Assembly (NCBI RefSeq): GCF_020523825.1
Contig: NZ_JAJALK010000012.1
Span: 1 to 64,000, forward strand
Source of the DNA: Methylobacterium brachiatum
Lineage (GTDB): Bacteria; Pseudomonadota; Alphaproteobacteria; Rhizobiales; Beijerinckiaceae
Direction: 5' to 3'
Length of the DNA stretch: 64,000 nt
Under the pieces are notes generated by a model that was given only the letters and a program-made list of their open reading frames with translations, made no database searches and was not told the origin of the DNA. The position numbers and the translations under genes are program-made. Shown piece by piece: positions 56,196 to 64,000 of the stretch (positions within the stretch are counted from its first letter, which is position 1; every line of letters starts with the position of its first letter).

Positions 56196-56768
56196 GTGAG
56201 CGTCAAGCCGAGCCTGCCCCGTGTCGTCGCCTTCTCCGGGAGCGCCAAGCGACCTTCGCGAACCCGCGACCTCGTCGCGGCGGTCGGCGCCGAGCTCGGC
56301 CGCCTGCGCCGGATCGACCTCACGGTCTACGATCTGATCGATGCGGGACCGGGCCTCGGCGTGGCGCTGCGGGAGGATCTGCCCTTGCCGGCGGCGCATC
56401 TGGTCGCGGCGATCGAGGGGGCGGACGCCCTGATCGTCGGGACGCCGGTCTATCAGGGCGGCTATGCCGGGCTGTTCAAGCACGTGTTCGACTTCGTCGA
56501 TCCGGCTAAGATGGCGGGCATGCCGGTGGTGCTCACCGCCACGGGCGGCGGCCTGCGCCACGCCCTGGTGGTCGAGCACAGCCTGCGGCCGCTCTTCGGC
56601 TTCTTCGCGGCCCACATGGCGCCGACCTCGGTCTATGCCGGCCCCGACGACATGGCCGACGGCCGCATCACCGACGTGCTCGTGGCGGCGCGGCTCGCCA
56701 CGGCGGCGGTGGAGCTGGCCGCTTTGCTCGACGTGTCCCGGGTGATCGGGGCCGGCGCGGCCGCCTGA
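56196..56768 (+). CDS. NADPH-dependent FMN reductase (MsuE-like)
   Basis: A 190-residue flavodoxin-fold protein. VVAFSGSAKRPSRTRDLVAA is the FMN phosphate loop, IVGTPVYQGGYAGLFKHVFDF the substrate/FMN block, and VVLTATGGGLRHALVVEH a further family strand. MsuE-type reductases supply FMNH2 to two-component sulfonate monooxygenases, none of which is nearby. The start is GTG at 56196. Confidence 0.88.
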   Translation: MSVKPSLPRVVAFSGSAKRPSRTRDLVAAVGAELGRLRRIDLTVYDLIDAGPGLGVALREDLPLPAAHLVAAIEGADALIVGTPVYQGGYAGLFKHVFDFVDPAKMAGMPVVLTATGGGLRHALVVEHSLRPLFGFFAAHMAPTSVYAGPDDMADGRITDVLVAARLATAAVELAALLDVSRVIGAGAAA

Positions 56769-56916
56769 CGCATCAAGCGCCCGCTCCCTCAGCCCGCGTG
56801 GTCCGGTTTCGCGAGAATAATCTGGGATCATTCTAAAACTTGATCGGGCCCGGCATTGGTCCGCCGATGGCCATCTGTTTAGCTGCGCGGTGGACGACGC
56901 CCATCCGCGAGGGATC

Positions 56917-57525
56917 ATGCCAGGTTCAACCGTCAAGACCGGCAGGCCGGCGCCGCTGCCCGCCACCTACGTCACGGCCTCGGGCCTGCCGCGCTATCAC
57001 CCGGTCTCGCAGGCGCTGCACTGGGTGACGGCCGCCCTGGCGCTGGCGGTGCTGCCGCTGGCCTGGGTGGCGGTGAGCCTGCCGCCGGCGCCCCTGAAGG
57101 GCAACATCTTCGTGCTCCACAAGTCGGTCGGGCTGACGATCCTGGCGATCGTGGTCCTGCGGATCGTCTGGCGCATGGTCCGGCCGGCGCCGCCGGATCC
57201 CCAGGCGCCGCGGCTGCTGACCTTGATCGGCCGCGTCAACCATTGGCTGCTCTACGCGATCTTCCTGATCATGCCGGTCAGCGGCTACCTGCTGAGCGCG
57301 CTGTCGGGGCGGGACACGCCGTATTTCTGGCTGTTCACCATCCCGGGCCTGACCAAGGACGAGGGCCCGCAAAAGATCGCCGAGTCGATCCACCTCGTCG
57401 GGCAATGGTTCGTCTACGCGCTCGTGCTCCTGCACATCGCCGGCACGGTCTGGCACCTCGTGATCCGGCGCGACGGCCTGCTGGAGCGGATGCTGCCGGT
57501 CCAGGACGGGCGCGGATCCCGATAG
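56917..57525 (+). CDS. cybB: Cytochrome b561
   Basis: A 202-residue four-helix haem-b membrane protein. Haem His candidates are seen in RYHPVSQALHWVTAA, FVLHKSVGLTILA, VNHWLLYAIFLIMPVSGYLL and LLHIAGTVWHLV. It takes part in quinone-linked electron transfer, in some relatives with superoxide. GAGGG precedes the ATG at 56917, which was preferred over a GTG at 56890. The stop is one base from the stop of the convergent AprI/Inh gene. Confidence 0.92.
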   Translation: MPGSTVKTGRPAPLPATYVTASGLPRYHPVSQALHWVTAALALAVLPLAWVAVSLPPAPLKGNIFVLHKSVGLTILAIVVLRIVWRMVRPAPPDPQAPRLLTLIGRVNHWLLYAIFLIMPVSGYLLSALSGRDTPYFWLFTIPGLTKDEGPQKIAESIHLVGQWFVYALVLLHIAGTVWHLVIRRDGLLERMLPVQDGRGSR

Positions 57526-57526
57526 C

Positions 57527-58426
57527 TCAGTCGACCTGGCGCAGCACGAAGGTGGTGCCGACCTCGGGCTCGCGGCGCCAGCGTCCGTCGCCGCTCGGCA
57601 CGAGGTCGATGGTGTGGCCACGCTTGGCGGTCAGCGTCATGCGGCCATTGGCGTAGCGCCAGCGCACCGGATCGAACACCTCCAGGCCGCCGTCATGGCA
57701 GCCCGGGACGACGTGGACGCCACCGCCGGCCCCGTCGAGGGTGATCCGGCAGGTGTCCCGCTCCTGAAAACGGTCGAGGGCGTAGACGCCCGGAGCGGGC
57801 CCCGGTCCTGCCGGGGCGGTCGCGGCCGTGGTCCGCTGCAGCTCGGCCGGCACCGCCGGCGCCGTCCGGAGCGGCGACGGCGCGGGTGCGGTCTCGACAC
57901 CGGCAATGTAGGGCGCCGCCGAGGCGGCCGGACGCATCGCCGCGATATCGAGCGGCACCAGGCTGTAGGTCTCGCCGCCCTCGAGCTTGGCGACCAGGCT
58001 GCGCTGGTCGGGGCGCCGGACGAATTCGAGGATCGGGCGGACGTTCCGGTCCACCAGGCGCACGCCCCGGTCGCTGAACAGCCAGCCGGCGATCCCGTTC
58101 ACGATCGGCAGGGCGCGCCGGCACCCGGCCGGGAAGCTGAGCTTCTGGCCGGCATCGCCGTTCTCGCTCCGCAGGTTCATCACGCAGCGGCGGTTGGTGC
58201 CGTCGCGCGACAGGTCCCAGGTCCCGGGCACTTCGCTGAGCCGTTCGGGGAGGCTCGGCGGGGCAGGGGGCGCCGCGGGTGTCGCGATCGGAGGCGCGGC
58301 CAGCGTCCCCGGATTCAGCAGGCTCGGCTCGGGCGCCGCCGGAGAGGCCGCGGGATCTTCCTGCGCCGCCGCCGGCCACGGGATCAAGGCCAAAGCGGCG
58401 AGCAGCGCGGCCTGTGCGGGTCTCAC
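57527..58426 (-). CDS. Exported protein with tandem AprI/Inh inhibitor domains
   Basis: A 299-residue protein with a Sec signal (RPAQAALLAALALIPWPAAA, cleavage near residue 22), a Pro/Ala linker and two copies of the AprI/Inh beta-barrel. The first (about 65-160) has GTWDLSRDGTNRRCVMNL and FPAGCRRALPIVNGIAGW. The second (about 215-298) has GVYALDRFQERDTCRITLD and FDPVRWRYANGRMTL. Each keeps a Cys pair. The family inhibits serralysin-type metalloproteases. The GTG start overlaps the stop of the upstream dehydrogenase gene in GTGA, so they are coupled. Confidence 0.85.
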   Translation of the reverse strand: MRPAQAALLAALALIPWPAAAQEDPAASPAAPEPSLLNPGTLAAPPIATPAAPPAPPSLPERLSEVPGTWDLSRDGTNRRCVMNLRSENGDAGQKLSFPAGCRRALPIVNGIAGWLFSDRGVRLVDRNVRPILEFVRRPDQRSLVAKLEGGETYSLVPLDIAAMRPAASAAPYIAGVETAPAPSPLRTAPAVPAELQRTTAATAPAGPGPAPGVYALDRFQERDTCRITLDGAGGGVHVVPGCHDGGLEVFDPVRWRYANGRMTLTAKRGHTIDLVPSGDGRWRREPEVGTTFVLRQVD

Positions 58427-59388
58427 GCGGGTGGGCTCCAGGGTGTCTCGGAAACGGGGGTCAGCGGGCCACGCCCCTCGAACCACGACACGACATTGTC
58501 GACGACGAGTTGGGCCATCGCCGTGCGGGTATGCTCGGAGGCAGAGCCGACATGCGGCAGCAGCACGGTATTGTCGAGGGCCGCGAGGTCCGCCGGCACG
58601 TGCGGCTCGTTCTCGAACACGTCGAGCCCGGCCCCCAGGATCGTGCCGGCTTTCAGCGCCGCGATCAGAGCGGTCTCGTCGACCAGGCTGCCCCGGGCGA
58701 CGTTGATCAGGATCCCCTCGGGTCCCAGAGCCTCCAGGATGGATGCGTCCACCAGGCCGCGGGTGTCGTCGCCGCCGGGCGCGACCACGATCAGGATATG
58801 GACCGCCCGCGCCATCCCGATCAGGCTGTCATGGTAGGTGTAGGCCACGTCCGCCTTGCGGCTGCGGCCGTGATAATCGATCGCGACGCCGAAGCTCTCG
58901 AGCCGATGGGCGATCGCCTTCCCGATCCGGCCGAGCCCCAGGATGCCGACCCGCCGCCCGCGCAACGAGGCGGTGAGCGGGAACGGCGCCTTCGGCCAAT
59001 GGCCTTCACGCAGGTAGCGGTCGGCCTGCGGGAGGCGCCGGATCGTCGCCAGAACCAGCCCGACGGCGAGGTCGGCGACCTCGTCGGTGAGCACGTCCGG
59101 CGTGTTGGTGACCACGATGCCGCGCCGATGCGCCTCGACCGCGTCGACCGCGTCGTAGCCCACGCCGAAATTGGCGATCAGCTCGAGCTTCGGCAGCTTG
59201 TCCATCAGGGCGGCGTCGACCTGGCCGCCGACGCAGAGCCCCCGGATCCGCGGTCCGATCTCGGCGAGCATCGCCTCCGGGTCCGCGGCGCCCGCGAGCC
59301 GGTGCACGGTGAACCGCCCCTCGAAGGCGGTCTCGACCAGCGGATGCATTGTCTTCAGGAGCAGGATCTCGGGCGGCGCTTCGGGCAT
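58423..59388 (-). CDS. D-isomer-specific 2-hydroxyacid dehydrogenase (GhrB-like)
   Basis: A 321-residue NAD(P)H-dependent reductase. The nucleotide motif is GILGLGRIGKAIAHRLESFG, with HGRS at the position that selects NADPH. Catalytic residues are Arg in NVARGSLVDE, Glu in DVFENEP and His in LPHVGSAS. Such enzymes reduce glyoxylate and hydroxypyruvate, a useful step in serine-cycle methylotrophs, but the substrate here is inferred. The 4-bp GTGA overlap ties it to the AprI/Inh gene. The ATG at 59388 has GGGAG upstream. Confidence 0.92.
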   Translation of the reverse strand: MPEAPPEILLLKTMHPLVETAFEGRFTVHRLAGAADPEAMLAEIGPRIRGLCVGGQVDAALMDKLPKLELIANFGVGYDAVDAVEAHRRGIVVTNTPDVLTDEVADLAVGLVLATIRRLPQADRYLREGHWPKAPFPLTASLRGRRVGILGLGRIGKAIAHRLESFGVAIDYHGRSRKADVAYTYHDSLIGMARAVHILIVVAPGGDDTRGLVDASILEALGPEGILINVARGSLVDETALIAALKAGTILGAGLDVFENEPHVPADLAALDNTVLLPHVGSASEHTRTAMAQLVVDNVVSWFEGRGPLTPVSETPWSPPA

Positions 59389-59631
59389 CTCACACTCCCT
59401 CGTTCGCCCGGCCGCCTCTGCGGCCGGCACGGGTTTGATCCGGCATAGGGCCTGCGCCCGGTGCGGCGCCACCCGCCCGCGGCCTCCGGCGGTGACATCC
59501 GCGGGCGAAACGCCGAGCGGCCATTTGACAGGGACGAGACTCGCCCCTTCCGAAAACCGCGCGCGATGCCTACTAAGGAACCCGCATTATCGCGAGAGTT
59601 TTGCAGCGATCCCATCCGAAGACGAAAACCG

Positions 59632-61044
<1,413 letters not shown>

Positions 61045-61103
61045 GGCCATAAAGGCTGAAATCGCGATTGACGGACACCGTCGGTCCGAATAAACGAAGC
61101 CGT

Positions 61104-61121
61104 CGCCGGCCAAGGCCGGCG
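61104..61121 (+). terminator. GC-rich hairpin between leuC and tRNA-Leu
   Basis: An 8-bp perfect inverted repeat CGCCGGCC/GGCCGGCG with a 2-nt centre, 4 bp before the tRNA. There is no T-tract. It may end leuC transcription or mark the 5' leader of the tRNA transcript. Confidence 0.5.
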
Positions 61122-61125
61122 GCGA

Positions 61126-61210
61126 GCCCAGGTGGCGGAATTGGTAGACGCGCTGGTTTCAGGTACCAGTCTTGCAAGAGGTGAAGGTTCGAGTCCTTTC
61201 CTGGGCACCA
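61126..61210 (+). tRNA. tRNA-Leu (anticodon CAG)
   Basis: An 85-nt class II tRNA. The acceptor stem pairs GCCCAGG with CCTGGGC. The D arm is GCGGAATTGGTAGACGC, the anticodon stem CTGGT/ACCAG closes loop TTCAGGT with anticodon CAG, a long variable arm (CTTGCAAGAGG) follows, and the T arm contains GGTTCGAGTCC. The discriminator A and CCA are encoded. It reads CUG codons, the main Leu codon in this GC-rich genome. Confidence 0.97.
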
Positions 61211-61471
61211 TCAGCCGCCTAAAGCGCTGATCCGCACAACACGTACTCCCCGACTTTACGAATGACCGGATTTGAGAGCCGGTCGAAGTCGCCCTCCGGT
61301 CCCCGTTGACCGATACGGCGCAATCACCCCCTTCGATACAAGCTTCGCGCGACCGAGCCCTGTTACGGCAGGATTGCGCGCTGTATTCCCACGGTGCCCG
61401 CGTCGGGCGGATGGCATGCCCCTGCGGCGGCATGCTCCCGATCCCCGGCGGACCGGAAGGAGAATCCCCGG

Positions 61472-61993
61472 ATGACGAAATTCTCCGCGACGCTCGCGGC
61501 CGCCCTGCTCATGGCGGCGTCCCCCGGCATCGGGGCCGAGAATCAGCCCCCGGCCCATACGGACGAGGGCGATCTCGCCGAGAAGATCGTCGGGACCTGG
61601 GAGCTCGTCTCCTACAAGGTCGAGGACAAGGAGACCGGGGCGCTCATCGACGCGATGGGCAGCGCCCCGCGGGGCCGGGTGATCTTCACCCAGGACGGAT
61701 GGGTCGCGTTCAACCTCGAAGGCACGGACCGCCGGCCCGCGGAAACCGATGCCGACCGCGCAGCCCTGATGAAGACCCTGGTCGCCTATATCGGCCGGTA
61801 CCGGATCGAGGGCGACCAGTGGATCACCCATGTCCAGACCGCCTGGGCGCCGGAATGGGTCAACACCGAGCAGCGCCGTTCGATCACGCTGCACGGGGAC
61901 GAGGCGGACGTGATGACGCCCTGGCGGATCATGCCCAACTGGGATGCCGGCCGGCTGTCGCGCAGCATCATCCGGTTCCGGCGCGCCCGCTAG
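61472..61993 (+). CDS. Lipocalin-like exported protein
   Basis: A 173-residue protein with a signal peptide (MTKFSATLAAALLMAASPGI, cleavage near residue 22), then KIVGTWELVSYKVEDKETGA, RVIFTQDGWVAFNLEG and YIGRYRIEGDQWITHVQTAW, the pattern of the Lipocalin_5 (DUF2950-type beta-barrel) family. The ligand is unknown. GGAAGGA at about 61456-61462 precedes the ATG at 61472. Confidence 0.82.
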   Translation: MTKFSATLAAALLMAASPGIGAENQPPAHTDEGDLAEKIVGTWELVSYKVEDKETGALIDAMGSAPRGRVIFTQDGWVAFNLEGTDRRPAETDADRAALMKTLVAYIGRYRIEGDQWITHVQTAWAPEWVNTEQRRSITLHGDEADVMTPWRIMPNWDAGRLSRSIIRFRRAR

Positions 61994-62492
61994 CGACCGC
62001 GCGGGCGGGCACCGGCATGCCACGCGCGCACGCCCCGCATGTCCGGGCCGAGCATAGGCCGGGTGATTGTCCGACACCGCAGATTGTCCTTTCAGACCTC
62101 ATCCTCTAAGAGGCGGGCAACAAGCCGCCGCGCCAGATCGGCCGGCGTCTTTCCACCATCGGCGGTCGCCGATCATCGTGCGATCTCCGTATCCGGTCCT
62201 GGCTCTCTATTCGGTGCGGCCGCTCCGAACTCGGCCGCGGGTTGAGAAAAGACGTTTCCATTCGGCCTAGAGCTTCCGGCCTCTGATTTTGTCAGTGCTC
62301 GGGGCGCCTGATCGGCCGCTAGACAAAAAACGATCGCACAAGATCGATCGATCACGCGTCGCGTGCCGCACCATCTGCGGGGGAACGTTCTGGAAGGCTG
62401 GACGCGCGGGGCTCCCGGCGCGTCGCTCCGACGCCTTCTGTACCGGGAAGTGCCAGACGCGCCTGCCCGGTCCGCAACCGTGAGATTTGGCG
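61994..62492. other. 499-bp region upstream of mqo
   Basis: It lies between the lipocalin-like gene and mqo, both on the plus strand. I see no convincing coding frame. The A-rich stretch AGACAAAAAACGATCGCAC near 62321-62339 and nearby GATCGATCGATCAC could belong to an mqo promoter or operator, but I cannot assign them. No riboswitch or RNA gene is recognised. Confidence 0.45.
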
Positions 62493-64000
62493 ATGCGTGC
62501 CGACGATAAGAACAAGCCCCGGTCCGAGCGCTCGCCGCAGGACACGCTCGCCTTCAGCCGGCGGCAGCTTCTCGGAACGGCGGCGACCGGGCTCGCCGTG
62601 GCCGCGCTCCCCGGCAGCCTGGCTTTCGCCGACGGCGCCGACGGCAAGGTCGACGTGCTGCTGATCGGCGGCGGCATCATGAGCGCCACCCTCGGCGTGT
62701 GGCTCAATCAGCTGGAGCCGACCTGGTCGATCCAGATGGTCGAGCGCCTGGACCAGGTCGCCCTGGAGAGCTCGAACGGCTGGAACAACGCCGGCACCGG
62801 CCATTCCGCCCTCGCGGAGCTGAACTACACCCCCGAGAAGAAGAACGGCCAGGTCGAGATCGCCAAGGCGGTGGAGATCAACGAGGCCTTCCAGGTCACG
62901 CGCCAGTTCCTGGCCTCGCTGGTCAAGACCGGCGTCCTGAAGAACCCCCATTCCTTCATCAACTACACCCCGCACATGAGCTTCGTCTGGGGCGACGACA
63001 ACATCGCCTACCTGAAGAAGCGCTGGGAGGCCCTGAAGGCCAGCCCGCTGTTCGCCGGCATGGAATATTCCACCGATCCGGAGCAGCTCAAGAAATGGGT
63101 GCCCCTGATGATGGAGGGGCGCGACCCGAACCAGAAAGTCGCCGCCACCTGGTCGCCGCTCGGCACCGATGTCGAGTGGGGTGAGGTCACCCGCCAGTAC
63201 GTCGCGTATCTGCAGGGTCAGCCAACCTTCAAGCTGAACCTCTCCACCGAGGTCGAGGGCATCACCAAGAACGCGGACGGCTCCTGGCGCGTCACCTCCC
63301 GCAACACCAAGGACGGGTCGCGGCGCAGCGTCGACGCCAAGTTCGTGTTCATCGGCGCCGGCGGCGGCGCCCTGCACCTGCTGCAGAAGTCGGGCATCCC
63401 GGAGGGCGACGACTATGCCGGCTTCCCGGTCGGCGGCTCGTTCCTGATCAACGAGAACCCGGACGTGGCGACGCTGCACCTCGCCAAGGCCTACGGCAAG
63501 GCGTCGGTGGGCTCGCCGCCGATGTCGGTGCCGCACCTCGACACCCGCGTGCTCGGCGGCAAGCGCGTGATCCTGTTCGGCCCGTTCGCGACCTTCTCGA
63601 CCAAGTTCCTCAAGGAGGGCTCGTATCTCGACCTCCTCAGCTCGACCACGACCAGCAACATCTGGCCGATGGTCCGGGTCGGCGTCGACGAGTTCCCGCT
63701 GGTCGAGTACTTGGCCGGCCAGCTCATGCTGTCGGACGACGACCGGATCGCGGCCCTGCGCGAGTACTTCCCGAAGGCCAAGAAGGAGGAGTGGCGCCTC
63801 TGGCAGGCCGGTCAGCGCGTGCAGATCATCAAGCGCGACAAGGACAAGGGCGGCGTGCTGAAGCTCGGCACCGAGATCGTCAACGCCAAGGACGGCAGCA
63901 TCGCCGCCCTGCTCGGCGCCTCGCCCGGCGCCTCGACGGCGGCGCCGATCATGCTGCAGGTGCTCGAGAAGGTGTTCGCCAAGAACGTCGCGACGCCCGA
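62493..64000 (+). CDS. mqo: Malate:quinone oxidoreductase with Tat signal (runs off the right edge)
   Basis: The first 502 residues of an FAD-dependent membrane dehydrogenase that oxidises malate to oxaloacetate and feeds the quinone pool. VDVLLIGGGIMSATLGVWLN is the FAD Rossmann motif. ERLDQVALESSNGWNNAGTG, TPHMSFVWG and FPVGGSFLINENPDV are Mqo signatures. It starts with a twin-arginine signal, FSRRQLLGTAATGLAVAALP, absent from typical cytoplasmic-face Mqo. The C-terminal end lies beyond the window. Confidence 0.95.
   Translation, partial: MRADDKNKPRSERSPQDTLAFSRRQLLGTAATGLAVAALPGSLAFADGADGKVDVLLIGGGIMSATLGVWLNQLEPTWSIQMVERLDQVALESSNGWNNAGTGHSALAELNYTPEKKNGQVEIAKAVEINEAFQVTRQFLASLVKTGVLKNPHSFINYTPHMSFVWGDDNIAYLKKRWEALKASPLFAGMEYSTDPEQLKKWVPLMMEGRDPNQKVAATWSPLGTDVEWGEVTRQYVAYLQGQPTFKLNLSTEVEGITKNADGSWRVTSRNTKDGSRRSVDAKFVFIGAGGGALHLLQKSGIPEGDDYAGFPVGGSFLINENPDVATLHLAKAYGKASVGSPPMSVPHLDTRVLGGKRVILFGPFATFSTKFLKEGSYLDLLSSTTTSNIWPMVRVGVDEFPLVEYLAGQLMLSDDDRIAALREYFPKAKKEEWRLWQAGQRVQIIKRDKDKGGVLKLGTEIVNAKDGSIAALLGASPGASTAAPIMLQVLEKVFAKNVATP

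Noticed and set aside
59525..59555. TTGACA as a sigma-70 promoter of leuC
   Set aside because: The hexamer is perfect but no -10-like sequence lies 16-18 bp downstream.
62267..62707. A minus-strand frame before mqo
   Set aside because: It overlaps the start of mqo and has no recognisable family.

Overview
The window is 64 kb of very GC-rich DNA (roughly 70% by eye) from an alphaproteobacterial chromosome. Three things point to the order Rhizobiales: the split F0 ATP-synthase cluster with b and b' subunits, a CcrM GANTC-type adenine methyltransferase, and a DivL-type tyrosine pseudo-kinase next to ahcY. The polyhydroxyalkanoate protein, malate:quinone oxidoreductase, tandem AprI/Inh-type protein and multi-hairpin intergenic repeats suggest Methylobacteriaceae, most likely Methylobacterium. 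That genus call is inference. The DNA is almost all core chromosome, with one insertion-sequence end at the left edge and no prophage, rRNA operon or CRISPR.

Layout. 1-710: end of an IS630-family element with a frameshift site. 751-3571 (minus): F0 operon atpI-atpB-atpE-atpF'-atpF with a clear terminator. 3760-12976: DsbA-like thioredoxin, DciA/DUF721, mutY, a multi-hairpin repeat, ccrM, RlpA-like protein, PHA-system protein, a proline-rich protein, an ABC-F ATPase and an M32 carboxypeptidase. 13318-20318 (minus): a YhaN/YhaO-type SbcCD-like pair and ygiQ. 20673-29740: EEP hydrolase and cardiolipin synthase with overlapping 3' ends, a crotonase lacking both catalytic Glu, a zeta-toxin-like kinase with a small upstream partner, an orphan acyl-CoA-synthetase-like fragment, ung, hemH and a parvulin. 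29989-37302: secA, bioD, kup and ahcY, the last with a palindromic operator candidate. 37695-41567: divL and an MFS exporter. 41754-49479: tolB-A-R-Q, ybgC and ruvB, interrupted by an aldolase and a DUF4142 protein and without pal. 49732-64000: two small exported proteins, a diguanylate cyclase with a degenerate receiver, a LuxR regulator with a palindrome upstream, topoisomerase IB, a glycosyltransferase/methyltransferase pair, FMN reductase, cytochrome b561, AprI/Inh protein plus 2-hydroxyacid dehydrogenase, leuC, tRNA-Leu(CAG), a lipocalin-like protein and the start of mqo.

Several genes belong to shared systems. DivL and CcrM are both parts of the CtrA cell-cycle circuit. SecA and the divergent periplasmic parvulin serve export and folding. 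TolQRAB with YbgC serve the cell envelope. MutY, Ung, RuvB, YhaNO and topoisomerase IB handle DNA repair and topology.

The best candidates for something not well described are the zeta-like kinase with a non-epsilon partner (24176-25074), the diguanylate cyclase with Ser at the phospho-acceptor position, the near-perfect 24-bp palindrome upstream of the LuxR gene, and a malate:quinone oxidoreductase with a twin-arginine signal.
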